Part shown: piece after piece, positions 27,959 through 37,696 of the stretch
Numbering within the stretch: position 1 is the stretch's first letter
Layout of the letters: each line of letters begins with the position of its first letter
NCBI RefSeq assembly: GCF_001314875.1
Contig: NZ_LJZS01000018.1
Span: 17,897-81,896, forward strand
Reading direction: 5' to 3'
From: Halomonas sp. HL-48
Lineage (GTDB): Bacteria > Pseudomonadota > Gammaproteobacteria > Pseudomonadales > Halomonadaceae
Length of the DNA: 64,000 nucleotides
Program-made: the position numbers and the translations under genes
Notes under the pieces: generated by a model
What the model was told of the DNA's origin: nothing
Database searches by the model: none
Seen by the model: only the letters and a program-made list of their open reading frames with translations

Positions 27959-30370
27959 CTAATGGGTATTGGCAACGGCTGTATTGCTAAACGCTTTATC
28001 CGTTTTAGGTAGCGGCGCCCCTTCTAGAGGTTTGTCCGCTAACGCCACGGCGAGTACATCGTCAATCCAACGTACCGGACGAATATCCAATGCATCCTTG
28101 ATATTGTCAGGTACCTCCTTGAGATCACGACGATTTTCTTCCGGAATCAGGACTATCTTTATACCACCACGGCGGGCCGCCAGCAATTTCTCCTTTAACC
28201 CACCTATCGGCATGACCTCCCCGCGCAGGTTCACTTCCCCGGTCATCGCGACCTGACACTTCACCGGGCGCTGGGTGTAGGCGGAGACAATCGCCGTCAC
28301 CATCGCAACGCCGGCGCTGGGCCCATCCTTGGGCGTGGCACCTTCAGGCACGTGGATATGCAGGTCTTCTTTCTCGAAACGCTCAGCGTCGATACCGTAA
28401 ATCTCCGCCCGAGCACGCACCACCGTTTGCGCGGCGCTCACGGACTCTTTCATGACGTCGCCCAGCGAACCGGTCTTGTTGATACGCCCTTTGCCCGGCG
28501 TGACGACCGATTCGATATTGAGCAATTCGCCACCGACGGACGTCCACGCCAGCCCGGTGACCCGGCCTACCTGGTCGTCTTCCTCGGCAAGCCCGTAGCT
28601 GTAGCGCCGCACACCAGCATAGTGTTCGATATGCGTGGCGGCCAGAACGTCCGGGGGAAGCTCGTCGTCACTGACCGCCGATGGCTCTATCCGCTCGCGC
28701 AGTACCTTGCGACATACCTTGGCGATCTGACGCTCAAGCTCGCGCACCCCCGCCTCACGGGTGTAATAGCGAATGAGCTCTAGCAATGCCTCATCTTCGA
28801 GCGCAAGCTCATTGGTTTTCAAGCCATTGGCCTTCAACTGCTTGGGCAGCAGATAACGCTTGGCAATGGCCAATTTTTCGTCTTCAGTGTAGCCCGGCAG
28901 CCGAATGATCTCCATACGATCCAGCAGCGGGCCCGGGATGTTCATCGAGTTTGCCGTGCAGATGAACAGCGTTTCCGAGAGATCGTAATCCAGCTCCAGG
29001 TAGTGATCGCTAAAGCTGTTGTTCTGCTCGGGATCCAGCACCTCAAGCAGCGCTGACGCCGGGTCGCCCCGATGATCCATGCCCAACTTATCCACCTCAT
29101 CAAGCAGGAACAGCGGATTTTTGACCCCGGCCCGGCTCATGCGCTGCATCAGCTTGCCGGGTAGCGAACCAATATAGGTACGACGGTGGCCACGAATCTC
29201 TGACTCATCGCGTACGCCACCCAGGGCGAGGCGCACGTACTTGCGGTTTGTCGCCCGAGCAATCGACTGACCCAGCGAGGTTTTACCGACGCCGGGCGGA
29301 CCTACCAGGCACAGCACAGGGCCTTTCATCTTACGCACGCGCTTTTGTACTGCCAGGTACTCCAGAATGCGCGCTTTGACTTCTTCAAGCCCGTAGTGAT
29401 CCTCGTCAAGCACCTGCTGGGCTTTCTGTAAATCATGCTTGACCCGGGTGCGCTTTTTCCAGGGTACGGCAATCAGCCAGTCCAGATAAGAACGCACCAC
29501 GCTGGCTTCGGCTGAATTGGCCGCCATCATCTTGAGCTTATTGAGCTCTTGTGTGGCTTTTTCAGCGGCGTCTTTAGGCATCCCCGATGAGGCGATGGCC
29601 TGCTCATATTTTTCCGCTTCGTTGGGCACGTCATCGAGCTCGCCCATCTCTTTCTGGATGGCCTTCATCTGCTCGTTGAGATAGTACTCACGCTGGGTCT
29701 TTTCCATCTGCTCTTTGACACGCGAGCGGATCCGCTTCTCGACCTGCAACAGGTCGATTTCGGACTCGATAAGCGCCATCAGGTGCTCGATACGATCGCG
29801 CACGCGATCCATCTCGAGAAGCTCCTGCTTGTCGCCAATCTTGAGCGATAGGTGCGCGCAGATGGTATCGACGAGCCGGCTGGGATCTTCAATGCCCGAC
29901 AGCGAATTGAGCACCTCGTTGGGCACTTTTTTCGACAGCTTGACGTATTGCTCGAACTGGTTGAGCAGTACACGGACCAATGCCTCTTGCTCCCGGGTGG
30001 TCAGGGGCTGGCTTTCGCGCGCAGTGAGATAGGCCTGGGTATACCCATCGGCATGCTCTTCGATACGGCTGACATCCGCGCGGTAGTTGCCTTCGATGAG
30101 CACCTTGACCGTTCCATCGGGCAGCTTCAGCAGCTGCATGATGTCGGCCACTGTCCCCATGGCATATAGATCGGCGTTGTGAGGCTCGTCTTGGGAGGCC
30201 TCGCGTTGAGCCACCAGCAAGACGCGCTTATCAGCCTCCATCGCCGCTTCGAGGGCTTGGATCGATTTTTCACGCCCCACAAAGAGGGGAATCACCATCT
30301 GCGGATAAACCACGACATCGCGCAATGGTAAAAGGGGGAGACACTGTGTCTGTTCGGCGCTCTGCTGCAT
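27959..30370 (-). CDS. lon: ATP-dependent protease La (Lon)
   Basis: Cytoplasmic AAA+ serine protease of 803 residues (E. coli 784). N-terminal substrate-binding domain (~10-205), coiled coil with EKTQREYYLNEQMKAIQKE, AAA+ domain with Walker A GPPGVGKTS and Walker B LFLLDEVDK, and a C-terminal protease domain with the catalytic serine in TPKDGPSAGVAM and lysine in GGLKEKLLAARR. ATG 30370 has GAGGAA eight bases upstream; an in-frame extension of 25 codons upstream lacks homology. It degrades misfolded and regulatory proteins. Part of the clpP-clpX-lon-hupB block. A 6-bp inverted repeat lies in the leader (30398-30415); no convincing heat-shock promoter was identified by eye. Confidence 0.96.
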   Translation of the reverse strand: MQQSAEQTQCLPLLPLRDVVVYPQMVIPLFVGREKSIQALEAAMEADKRVLLVAQREASQDEPHNADLYAMGTVADIMQLLKLPDGTVKVLIEGNYRADVSRIEEHADGYTQAYLTARESQPLTTREQEALVRVLLNQFEQYVKLSKKVPNEVLNSLSGIEDPSRLVDTICAHLSLKIGDKQELLEMDRVRDRIEHLMALIESEIDLLQVEKRIRSRVKEQMEKTQREYYLNEQMKAIQKEMGELDDVPNEAEKYEQAIASSGMPKDAAEKATQELNKLKMMAANSAEASVVRSYLDWLIAVPWKKRTRVKHDLQKAQQVLDEDHYGLEEVKARILEYLAVQKRVRKMKGPVLCLVGPPGVGKTSLGQSIARATNRKYVRLALGGVRDESEIRGHRRTYIGSLPGKLMQRMSRAGVKNPLFLLDEVDKLGMDHRGDPASALLEVLDPEQNNSFSDHYLELDYDLSETLFICTANSMNIPGPLLDRMEIIRLPGYTEDEKLAIAKRYLLPKQLKANGLKTNELALEDEALLELIRYYTREAGVRELERQIAKVCRKVLRERIEPSAVSDDELPPDVLAATHIEHYAGVRRYSYGLAEEDDQVGRVTGLAWTSVGGELLNIESVVTPGKGRINKTGSLGDVMKESVSAAQTVVRARAEIYGIDAERFEKEDLHIHVPEGATPKDGPSAGVAMVTAIVSAYTQRPVKCQVAMTGEVNLRGEVMPIGGLKEKLLAARRGGIKIVLIPEENRRDLKEVPDNIKDALDIRPVRWIDDVLAVALADKPLEGAPLPKTDKAFSNTAVANTH

Positions 30371-30397
30371 CGCAGACGTTCCTCGATATATCAGATG

Positions 30398-30415
30398 AGT
30401 TCTGGGAAGAGAACT
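30398..30415 (-). repeat. Small inverted repeat in the lon leader
   Basis: AGTTCT and AGAACT arms with six bases between them lie 28 bases upstream of the lon ATG. It could be a protein-binding site or a small RNA hairpin; no family of operators was recognised. Confidence 0.3.
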
Positions 30416-30468
30416 GACTACGTTAAAGGCGCGGTCAGGGCACAAGGGTGCGCTGAGCTACGAAAGAC

Positions 30469-30492
30469 AAGGGGTCGCCTGAGCGACCCCTT
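30469..30492 (-). terminator. Stem-loop after clpX, probable terminator
   Basis: A perfect 10-bp stem AAGGGGTCGC / GCGACCCCTT with a four-base loop stands 54 bp after the clpX stop. On the minus strand it is followed by GTCTTTCG, a weak T-rich tail, so it may be a weak terminator or an mRNA-stabilising hairpin before lon. Confidence 0.5.
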
Positions 30493-30546
30493 GACTGGCG
30501 CTAACCATGAAAGCGATAGGAAGCTTGGCAGTCTCAGGTGACGATA

Positions 30547-31827
30547 CTAGCCGTCAGTGCCATCGACGCGCGCCTCTTCTTGCTGGGAATAAATCAGCAG
30601 CGGTTCACTTTCACCGGCAATTACCGACGCTTCGATCACCACTTTGCTGACGCCTTCCAAAGAAGGGATTTCGTACATGGTATCAAGCAGGACGGATTCA
30701 AGGATCGACCTCAAGCCACGCGCACCGGTTTTACGTTCCATCGCTTTTTCAGCAACAGCACGCAGCGCATCATCACGAAACTCAAGCGTCACGCCCTCCA
30801 TTTCAAACAGCTTGGCATACTGCTTGACCAACGAGTTTTTGGGCTCGGTGAGTATCTCGATCAGCGCATCTTCAGTAAGCTCGGTGAGTGTGGCAATCAC
30901 CGGCAAACGACCGACGAACTCTGGGATAAGACCAAATTTAACCAAGTCATCCGGTTCGACGTCGGCCAGCATTTCGCCGACACCGCGGGAGGATTCCTTG
31001 CTCTTCACCGTCGCATTGAAACCAATACCGCCCTTTTCAACGCGGTCACGAATGACTTTATCCAGCCCGGCAAATGCGCCACCAACAATAAACAGCATGT
31101 TGGCCGTATTAACCTGCACAAACTCCTGTTGGGGATGCTTGCGCCCTCCTTGCGGCGGGACAGACGCTGTCGTGCCTTCAATCAGCTTGAGCAGCGCTTG
31201 CTGTACGCCTTCGCCGGATACGTCACGGGTGATGGACGGATTGTCGGACTTGCGCGAAATCTTGTCGATTTCGTCGATATAAACGATGCCGCGCTCTGCC
31301 TTCTCAACGTCGTAGTCACACTTCTGCAGCAGCTTCTGGATGATGTTTTCAACATCCTCGCCCACATAACCTGCTTCGGTCAGCGTGGTGGCATCTGCAA
31401 TCGTGAACGGGACATTCAGCAGCCGCGCCATGGTCTCGGCCAGCAGCGTTTTACCGCTACCGGTTGGACCGATCAGCAAGATATTTGACTTACCCAGCTC
31501 GACGTCGGTTTCACGCACTTGAGATTTAAGTCGCTTGTAGTGGTTATACACAGCGACAGACAGGACCATTTTGGCGCGGTCTTGCCCAATGACGTAGTCG
31601 TCCAGCGTGTAACGAATTTCGCGAGGCGTAGGTAGCCGCTCTTCATCGCTCTCGGCATCGGCTTCGAGAACTTCCTCGCGAATGATGTCGTTACACAGAT
31701 CGACACACTCATCGCAGATATAGACTGACGGACCGGCAATCAGCTTTCTGACTTCGTTTTGATTTTTTCCGCAAAACGAGCAGTAAAGCAGCTTGCCGCC
31801 TTCGTCTTTGCCTTTGCCGTCGGCCAT
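30547..31827 (-). CDS. clpX: ATP-dependent Clp protease ATP-binding subunit ClpX
   Basis: AAA+ unfoldase of 426 residues (E. coli 424) that feeds substrates to ClpP. An N-terminal zinc finger (CSFCGKNQ ... CDECVDLC, residues ~15-40) binds adaptors; Walker A is GPTGSGKT near 118-125 and Walker [10 protein letters not shown] near 181-189. ATG 31827 has AGAGGT seven bases upstream; an upstream in-frame extension of ten codons is unlikely. Located 74 bp downstream of clpP in the canonical tig-clpP-clpX-lon order. The long frame opposite this gene is a shadow. Confidence 0.97.
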   Translation of the reverse strand: MADGKGKDEGGKLLYCSFCGKNQNEVRKLIAGPSVYICDECVDLCNDIIREEVLEADAESDEERLPTPREIRYTLDDYVIGQDRAKMVLSVAVYNHYKRLKSQVRETDVELGKSNILLIGPTGSGKTLLAETMARLLNVPFTIADATTLTEAGYVGEDVENIIQKLLQKCDYDVEKAERGIVYIDEIDKISRKSDNPSITRDVSGEGVQQALLKLIEGTTASVPPQGGRKHPQQEFVQVNTANMLFIVGGAFAGLDKVIRDRVEKGGIGFNATVKSKESSRGVGEMLADVEPDDLVKFGLIPEFVGRLPVIATLTELTEDALIEILTEPKNSLVKQYAKLFEMEGVTLEFRDDALRAVAEKAMERKTGARGLRSILESVLLDTMYEIPSLEGVSKVVIEASVIAGESEPLLIYSQQEEARVDGTDG

Positions 31828-31847
31828 TCGCGTACCTCTTTCACTGC

Positions 31848-31863
31848 GGCGGTGCACACCGCC
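31848..31863 (-). repeat. Stem-loop between clpP and clpX
   Basis: GGCGGT and ACCGCC arms enclose a GCAC loop 20 bases before the clpX ATG. There is no T-run, so it is not an intrinsic terminator; it may affect clpX translation or mRNA processing. Confidence 0.35.
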
Positions 31864-31901
31864 TTGTAAGCTCGCTGGAAATGCAATATCCCGTCACGCT
31901 A

Positions 31902-32519
31902 TCAGGATGTCGGCCGCTTATCCAGCACTGCATCAATCAAGCCATATTCTTGGGCTTGGCTGGCGCTCATAAAGTTGTCACGATCGGTGTCGCGCGCAAC
32001 GCTTTCGATATCCTGGCCCGTGTGATGCGCCAGAATTTGATTCAGCTTCTCACGGATGCCGAGGATCTCGCGGGTATGGATTTCGATATCCGACGCCTGG
32101 CCTTGGTAACCACCCAGCGGCTGATGAATCATGACCCGTGAGTTGGGCAAACAGTAGCGCTTGCCTTCGGCACCTGCGGTCAGAAGCAGTGCGCCCATGC
32201 TGGCCGCCTGGCCGATACATACGGTGGAAACATCAGGTTTCACGAACTGCATGGTGTCGTAGATCGACATACCCGCGGTAACCGAGCCACCAGGCGAATT
32301 AATATACAGATGAATGTCTTTGTCAGGGTTCTCTGACTCAAGAAACAGCAGTTGAGCAACCACCAGATTGGCCGTGTAGTCTTCAACGGGGCCAACCAGA
32401 AAGATGACGCGTTCTTTAAGAAGCCGCGAATAGATATCGTAGGCTCTTTCCCCTTTGGCGCTTTGCTCCACCACCATGGGCACTAAACCGCCGGCGTTTT
32501 GAATATCAAACTCACTCAT
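31902..32519 (-). CDS. clpP: ATP-dependent Clp protease proteolytic subunit ClpP
   Basis: Serine protease of 205 residues forming the tetradecameric ClpP barrel. The catalytic triad is visible: Ser107 in [11 protein letters not shown], His132 in MIHQPLGG and Asp181 in DTDRDNFM. A short N-terminal propeptide is expected, as in E. coli (207 residues). ATG 32519 was chosen because [11 protein letters not shown] is the start of family homology; the frame runs open another 59 codons upstream without similarity. It is 61 bp downstream of tig and works with ClpX encoded next. Confidence 0.97.
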   Translation of the reverse strand: MSEFDIQNAGGLVPMVVEQSAKGERAYDIYSRLLKERVIFLVGPVEDYTANLVVAQLLFLESENPDKDIHLYINSPGGSVTAGMSIYDTMQFVKPDVSTVCIGQAASMGALLLTAGAEGKRYCLPNSRVMIHQPLGGYQGQASDIEIHTREILGIREKLNQILAHHTGQDIESVARDTDRDNFMSASQAQEYGLIDAVLDKRPTS

Positions 32520-32549
32520 TTCGGTGATTCCTTGCGTCCGATAAGGGAT

Positions 32550-32569
32550 GGCGCACCCAGCGGTGCGCC
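32550..32569 (-). repeat. GC-rich stem-loop between tig and clpP
   Basis: Perfect 8-bp arms GGCGCACC / GGTGCGCC enclose a four-base loop in the 61-bp gap. No T-run follows on the minus strand, so it is more likely an RNA processing or stabilising hairpin than a terminator. Confidence 0.4.
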
Positions 32570-32580
32570 TGCGTCGGGTG

Positions 32581-33933
32581 TTAGGCGCTGGTTGTTTCGT
32601 CTTCCTCGGCGCCCTCACCTGCTTCAGCCTGTTGCTGTGCCGCTGCCAGCACTTGCTGGTAGGACATTTCCACATCGTTGACGGTAGTCTGCTCAAGCAG
32701 CTGGTCGACCGCTTTTTCCTCGAGAATGGCAGACTTGACCTGGGTCTTCATCTGATCATTGCCCATGTAATAGTCAACGACTTCAGAAGGATCCTGGTAC
32801 TGCTCTGCCAGCTCTTCGACCTTGGCCTTGATTTCTTCGTCAGTAGCATCAAGCCCGTTGGCCTTGATGACTTCGGCGAGCAATAGACCTACCTGGACGC
32901 GGCCTTTGGCCTGCTCTTCAAAAAGCTCGTTGGGCAGTTGGCTTACGTCAAAATCTTCGCCAAGACCAAACTGCTGGGCAGCCTGGCGCTTCATGCCGTC
33001 AGTCTCCTGCTGAACGAGTGCGCTCGGAACAGGGATGTCGTTGGCTTTTTTCAGCGCGTCCAGCACCTGCTGCTTGACGCGGTTATCGACTGCCTGCGCG
33101 GCCTCGCGCGTCATGTTCTTTTTGATTTCAGCGCGGAACTTGGCTTCGTCACCGCCTTCAACGCCGAAACGCTCAATGAACTCGGCGTCGACTTCCGGCA
33201 GCGTCTGACGGCTGACCTTGTGCACCTTGACCTTGAAGGTGGCTTCCTTACCTGCCAAGTGTTCGGCCTGATAATCCTCAGGGAACGTCACCGTGATGGT
33301 TTTGTCTTCAGCGGCTTTCGCACCGATCAGTTGCTCTTCAAAACCAGGGATGAAGCTGTTGGACCCAATTACCAACTCGTGGCCTTCGGCGCTACCCCCT
33401 TCAAACGGCTCATCGCCCAGGTAACCCTGGAAATCGATGGTTACCTGATCGCCGTCTTCCGCCGCGGCGTCGACTTCTTCCCAGGCCGCATTTTGCTTGC
33501 GCAGCGTGTTGATCATTTCATCAACGTCGGCATCGGTGACGTCGACCACTGGGCGCTCCACCTCGGTTCCGTCGATCGAAGCCAGTTCGACCTCCGGGTA
33601 GACTTCCATGGTGGCAACGAACTCGAAGTCCTTACCGGCTTCGTTGACGAGCGGTTCGATCTGCGGATAACCCGCCGGATTGAAGCCTTCATCGGTAATC
33701 GCGCGTACGTAGCGCTCGCGCATCACTTCGCCAACCACTTCGTCACGCACGCTTTGACCGTAACGCTGACGTACCACGGCCATCGGCACTCGCCCTTGGC
33801 GGAAACCATTCAAGCGAACATTTTTCGCCGTTTCTTTTAAGCGAGTATTGACAGCCTCATCGATTTCGCCAGCAGGCACTTGAATCGTGATGCGGCGCTC
33901 AATCTGGGAGGTCGTCTCGACGGAAACTTGCAT
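32581..33933 (-). CDS. tig: Trigger factor
   Basis: Ribosome-associated chaperone and peptidyl-prolyl isomerase, 450 residues (E. coli 432). The ribosome-docking signature GFRQGRVP is near residues 43-50; the FKBP-type domain (about 155-245) begins [20 protein letters not shown]; the C-terminal helical arms follow, ending in an acidic Ala/Glu-rich tail. ATG 33933 has GAGGAC about six bases upstream, and MQVSVETTS is the family start; the longer frame upstream is spurious. It heads the tig-clpP-clpX-lon block. A 262-bp gap divides it from the divergent diguanylate cyclase gene; no convincing promoter pair was found there. Confidence 0.96.
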   Translation of the reverse strand: MQVSVETTSQIERRITIQVPAGEIDEAVNTRLKETAKNVRLNGFRQGRVPMAVVRQRYGQSVRDEVVGEVMRERYVRAITDEGFNPAGYPQIEPLVNEAGKDFEFVATMEVYPEVELASIDGTEVERPVVDVTDADVDEMINTLRKQNAAWEEVDAAAEDGDQVTIDFQGYLGDEPFEGGSAEGHELVIGSNSFIPGFEEQLIGAKAAEDKTITVTFPEDYQAEHLAGKEATFKVKVHKVSRQTLPEVDAEFIERFGVEGGDEAKFRAEIKKNMTREAAQAVDNRVKQQVLDALKKANDIPVPSALVQQETDGMKRQAAQQFGLGEDFDVSQLPNELFEEQAKGRVQVGLLLAEVIKANGLDATDEEIKAKVEELAEQYQDPSEVVDYYMGNDQMKTQVKSAILEEKAVDQLLEQTTVNDVEMSYQQVLAAAQQQAEAGEGAEEDETTSA

Positions 33934-34195
33934 GAATTGTCCTCTAACGGCTGGGCGTTGTGTTGATTGCTGTAAATAAGTCCAAGGGGCGATTTTAAGA
34001 ACCCCGGCGCACGGTGGCAAGCGCCATGCTCGCAAGATGGGGGCGTCGACGTAAAATACAAGGGATTACAGCGCTTAAAATACACCAGAATCAGGTTCGA
34101 GATCGGCAACGCTGCATAATGACGGCTGATTTTACGATATGCTATGAGCTTTTGCCTTACGAGCACTTGAAGGCCGAGTTAACGAGTGATTGCCG

Positions 34196-36721
34196 ATGAC
34201 CGTACATGATCTACCGCTTGCGCGCGTGATGCAAACCGGGTTGCTTCACTGCTCCCCTACCACCCCGCTTCGCGATGCCGCCAAGCGCATGCTCGAGCGC
34301 CAATGTAGCTGCATTTTGGTCATCGAGAACCAGCAGGCAGTCGGCATCTGGACCGAGCATGACGCCCTGGATATCGATTTCTTCAGCCAGCGGGCGCTTC
34401 AAGCACCCATTGAGCGGCACATGAGCAGCCCCGTCGCGACAGCGCCCATGGACATGCGTCTGGACGAAGCAGCACGGCTTATGAGCACACGCGGACAACG
34501 ACACCTGCTGGTCACCGATGCCGATGACATGCCCGCCGGCATCGTGTCGCAGACGGATATCGCTCTACACCAGGGGCTCGAGCCGTATCTTCGGCTGCGC
34601 GAAGTGCATACGGCCATGCGTACTGGCCCGCTTGTGCTTGACGGCGAACTGCTACTCAACGAGGTGTCGGCGCAGATGCGCCACAAACGCCATGATGCCG
34701 CGATCGTTCAGGACAGTGACGGCCTGGGCATCGTGACCGAGCGCGACTTCATCGGCTTTGTAGCGCGCCACCCTGGCACCACCCCGATCGGTCAGTTGGC
34801 CAGTCGCCCTTTGCACACCATCGCCGAACATGCACCGCTCATACAGGCACGCGAATTGCTCATCCACCACCGTATACGCCATCTCGCGGTACTGGATGAC
34901 CGCGGCAAGGTATCGGGACTGATAGGCTTCAAAGACATCCTGATGAGCGCCGACAAGCTCTATCTCGACGAATTGCGCGATGCACTGGAGCAGCGCGATA
35001 ACGCCCTGGTCAAGTCACGCCAGCACCTTGAACTGGCCGAACGCATCATCGAATCCTCACTGGAGGGCATCATCATCACCGATGCCCAGACGCGCATTGA
35101 GTTCGTCAACCCTGCCTTTACTCACATGACGGGGTATACGCTGGAAGATGTCGCCGGAAAAACACCCAGCGTGCTGGCCTCAGGGCGCCAGGATGAACGG
35201 TTTTACCAGAAGATGTGGCAATGCCTGCAGGAAAACGGCTATTGGCGCGGTGAAGTCTGGAACCGTCGGAAATCCGGCGAGCTTTACCTGGAGCTGCTGA
35301 CCATTACCGCCATCGCCAACCAGGACGGCCACACCAAGCATTACGCAGGCCTTTTTACTGATATCACGCACATGCGTGAGAACGAAGAGCAGATACGCCA
35401 TCTCGCCTATTACGACCCGCTCACGCGGCTGCCCAACAGGCGGCTGCTGGAGGACCGGCTGGGATTGGCCCTCAACCATGCGCATCGCGCAAACGAATCT
35501 CTTGCCCTGGTCTTTATCGACCTCGATCATTTCAAGCAGGTCAACGACACCCTTGGTCATGCCGTGGGTGATGAACTGCTGACCCACGCCGCTGAGCGTA
35601 TGTCGGGTCAACTACGCGAGGACGACACCCTTGCGCGACTTGGCGGTGACGAATTCATCATCCTGCTGTCCAGCATCCATGACTTCGGCGATGCCACGGG
35701 AGTGGCGCAACGGATCATCTCATCCATAAGCGCCCCTTATGCCATCAATGGCCATGAGTTCCGTATTGGCTGCAGCCTGGGCATCAGCATTTATCCGCAC
35801 GATGGCGAGACGCCGACGGCCTTGATGCAAAGCGCCGATGCCGCCATGTATCGCGCCAAACAGGAAGGACGCAATACCTATCGCCTTTACCGGCCGGAGA
35901 TGGACAAACAGGCCCAGCAGCACCTGTCGCTGGAAACGGCACTACGCAATACGCTGGAAGCGCAGAACGGCATAGAAATGCATTATCAGCCAATTTACAG
36001 CCGCACCACGGGCGCTATTGTATCGGCCGAAAGCCTCGCCAGGTGGCACCATCCTGAGCACGGCTGGGTATCACCGGGCACCTTCATACCGCTGGCGGAA
36101 CGCTCAGGGCTTATCCTGCCCCTGGGCGAATACATCCTCGACCGAGTACTTAGCGACATCAATGCCTGGCGGCGGAGTGGCGTGACCCCACCGCCTATTG
36201 CCATCAATCTATCAGCCGCCCAGTTCTGGCAGCCAGACTTCGTCAGCAGAGTTGAACACAAGCTGAAGAACGCCGACATCCATCCATCACTGATCACTTT
36301 TGAGCTTACCGAAAGCTTGCTGCTTGAGCGCCGCGATCTAGGCATGGATGTACTGGGCCAGTTGAGCGCGCTCGGCTGCCGTATTGCGCTTGACGATTTC
36401 GGTACGGGGTATTCGTCGCTCAGCTATCTGCATAAGATGCCCGCTCACAGCCTTAAAATTGATCAGAGCTTTATTGCGGCACTGGACGACAAGACTCACA
36501 ACAGCGGCCCCATCGTCGCTGCGATCAGCAGCCTGGCGGAACAGCTGGGACTTAACGTAGTGGCGGAAGGCGTTGAAACCGAACATCAACTCAAGCTGTT
36601 AAACCAGTATCCGGTTGATGCCATCCAGGGCTTTTGGCTCAGCCGGCCGCAGACATCGGCTGACTTCCAGCAGCTTATCTCGGCGAAGCATCACGCCTCT
36701 CCGTCGCCCACCACAGACTGA
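34196..36721 (+). CDS. CBS-PAS-GGDEF-EAL cyclic-di-GMP signalling protein
   Basis: Multidomain c-di-GMP protein of 841 residues with no membrane helix. Order: two CBS pairs (about 8-125 and 135-262), a short coiled coil, a PAS domain (~288-395, SSLEGIIITDAQTRIEFVNP ... MTGYTLEDV), a GGDEF domain (~398-560) with intact LGGDEF near 482-487 and RLPNRR, and an EAL domain (~575-835) in which the signature reads ESL instead of EAL (near residue 612), with the other catalytic motifs NLSAAQF, DDFGTGYSSL, KIDQSF and EGVET retained. Both synthesis and hydrolysis look possible. CBS pairs usually bind adenine nucleotides, so energy state may tune it. ATG 34196 was chosen over TTG 34190. The end overlaps the convergent small membrane gene by 47 bp. 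Confidence 0.9.
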   Translation: MTVHDLPLARVMQTGLLHCSPTTPLRDAAKRMLERQCSCILVIENQQAVGIWTEHDALDIDFFSQRALQAPIERHMSSPVATAPMDMRLDEAARLMSTRGQRHLLVTDADDMPAGIVSQTDIALHQGLEPYLRLREVHTAMRTGPLVLDGELLLNEVSAQMRHKRHDAAIVQDSDGLGIVTERDFIGFVARHPGTTPIGQLASRPLHTIAEHAPLIQARELLIHHRIRHLAVLDDRGKVSGLIGFKDILMSADKLYLDELRDALEQRDNALVKSRQHLELAERIIESSLEGIIITDAQTRIEFVNPAFTHMTGYTLEDVAGKTPSVLASGRQDERFYQKMWQCLQENGYWRGEVWNRRKSGELYLELLTITAIANQDGHTKHYAGLFTDITHMRENEEQIRHLAYYDPLTRLPNRRLLEDRLGLALNHAHRANESLALVFIDLDHFKQVNDTLGHAVGDELLTHAAERMSGQLREDDTLARLGGDEFIILLSSIHDFGDATGVAQRIISSISAPYAINGHEFRIGCSLGISIYPHDGETPTALMQSADAAMYRAKQEGRNTYRLYRPEMDKQAQQHLSLETALRNTLEAQNGIEMHYQPIYSRTTGAIVSAESLARWHHPEHGWVSPGTFIPLAERSGLILPLGEYILDRVLSDINAWRRSGVTPPPIAINLSAAQFWQPDFVSRVEHKLKNADIHPSLITFELTESLLLERRDLGMDVLGQLSALGCRIALDDFGTGYSSLSYLHKMPAHSLKIDQSFIAALDDKTHNSGPIVAAISSLAEQLGLNVVAEGVETEHQLKLLNQYPVDAIQGFWLSRPQTSADFQQLISAKHHASPSPTTD

Positions 36722-37064
36722 TGACATGAGCGATAAGGCCGAAGGTTGCCGCATGGGAAATGAATACCTGCCAGCTGATCCAGTCGGTAAAAAGCGCGTG
36801 CCAGGCGCCCATTACCAACACGCCAATCCCCATCATGGCAGCAAGCCGCTTGCACATACCTGGTAGTTTGCGACGTTCAGTGGCGGACAACATCCGCCAC
36901 TGAACCCCAACGGCCACCAGCACAATGACAAGGGCCATGATGATCAGCGATAGCCGGGTTTCGTTCCCCCCCGCCATATAGCGCGGCAGCGTCGCCAGCA
37001 TGACAATGCAAAGACCGAGAGCGCTGCTCACGCGCTGGGCCGACGTAGGCACACCGGAGGCCAC
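36675..37064 (-). CDS. Hypothetical four-helix membrane protein
   Basis: Protein of 129 residues with four predicted membrane helices (about 13-31, 38-56, 72-92 and 98-118), short loops and a positively charged loop ATERRKLPGMCKR, suggesting cytoplasmic location of that loop. Family not recognised. It starts at GTG 37064, which overlaps the TAG of the flavodoxin gene by one base, so it is probably co-translated with it. Its 3' end lies inside the 3' end of the convergent GGDEF-EAL gene (47 bp overlap). A role linked to flavodoxin is suggested only by coupling. Confidence 0.6.
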   Translation of the reverse strand: MASGVPTSAQRVSSALGLCIVMLATLPRYMAGGNETRLSLIIMALVIVLVAVGVQWRMLSATERRKLPGMCKRLAAMMGIGVLVMGAWHALFTDWISWQVFISHAATFGLIAHVISLWWATERRDASPR

Positions 37065-37531
37065 TAGCTATCTACCGCCAACTGCTCGGACTCAAGCCAG
37101 GATTCGACCCAAGGCAAGGCGGCATCATCCGCCATAAAGGTTTCCATGGCGTCGATTTCCAGTCGCTCGCCAAGACGGACCGCACCGTGATCGGCCAGCA
37201 GCTCGTCCAGACGGCGCCCTGAGCCACAAAAAGTATCCCCGTAGGAGCTGTCACCCAGCGCGATCAACCCGTAGGTCAGCGAGCCCAGCGAGGGGCTTTT
37301 GGACTGCAGCTCACGCACAAAGGGGACAAAGTTGCCGGGGAAATCACCGCTACCCGTCGTGGAGACGCAAAATAGAGCGAGGTCCGGCGTTGCATCGGTG
37401 ATGTCCGCAAGGACGGGCTGCTCCAGTATATCGACTGTGTAACCCGCCTCTTCGAACAGGGGCTTGACCTGTTCCGCGACATCCAACGCACCACCGTAAA
37501 CGGTACCCACTATGATACTTAACCGAGGCAT
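37064..37531 (-). CDS. Flavodoxin (MioC-like)
   Basis: Flavodoxin-fold FMN protein of 155 residues. The N-terminal phosphate-binding loop GTVYGGALDVAEQ is near residues 9-21, the second FMN-contact loop STTGSGDFPGNF near 57-68, and LIALGDSSYGDTFCGSGRRLD near 89-109. This matches short-chain flavodoxins of the MioC/YqcA group, which serve as electron carriers (E. coli MioC supports biotin synthase). Cytoplasmic. Its stop is overlapped by the start of the small membrane protein gene. The exact partner is unknown. Confidence 0.82.
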   Translation of the reverse strand: MPRLSIIVGTVYGGALDVAEQVKPLFEEAGYTVDILEQPVLADITDATPDLALFCVSTTGSGDFPGNFVPFVRELQSKSPSLGSLTYGLIALGDSSYGDTFCGSGRRLDELLADHGAVRLGERLEIDAMETFMADDAALPWVESWLESEQLAVDS

Positions 37532-37661
37532 TATGGCTCCTCAATGAGAGTGATGGACTGCCGACAGCATGCCGACGAATACTTGATGGATTTACTCAAA
37601 TATTAACACGCCCCCATCATCCAACACACCCTCAAGCAGCGTCTACCATGGGTGAACGCAA

Positions 37662-37696
37662 AACCCCGCTGACATTGATCCAATGTCAGCGGGGTT
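37662..37696 (-). terminator. Intrinsic terminator after ihfA
   Basis: A 16-bp perfect stem (CCCCGCTGACATTG core with AA/TT extension) closes a three-base loop; on the minus strand it is followed by TTTTGCG. It ends 41 bp after the ihfA stop and isolates the thrS-to-ihfA block from the flavodoxin pair. Confidence 0.85.

Noticed and set aside
32938..33840. 300-codon frame opposite the trigger factor gene
   Set aside because: Shadow of tig on the other strand; residues show no recognisable domain. Similar shadows opposite clpX (30538-31488), the kinase (12687-13475) and thrS (43840-44592) were rejected for the same reason.
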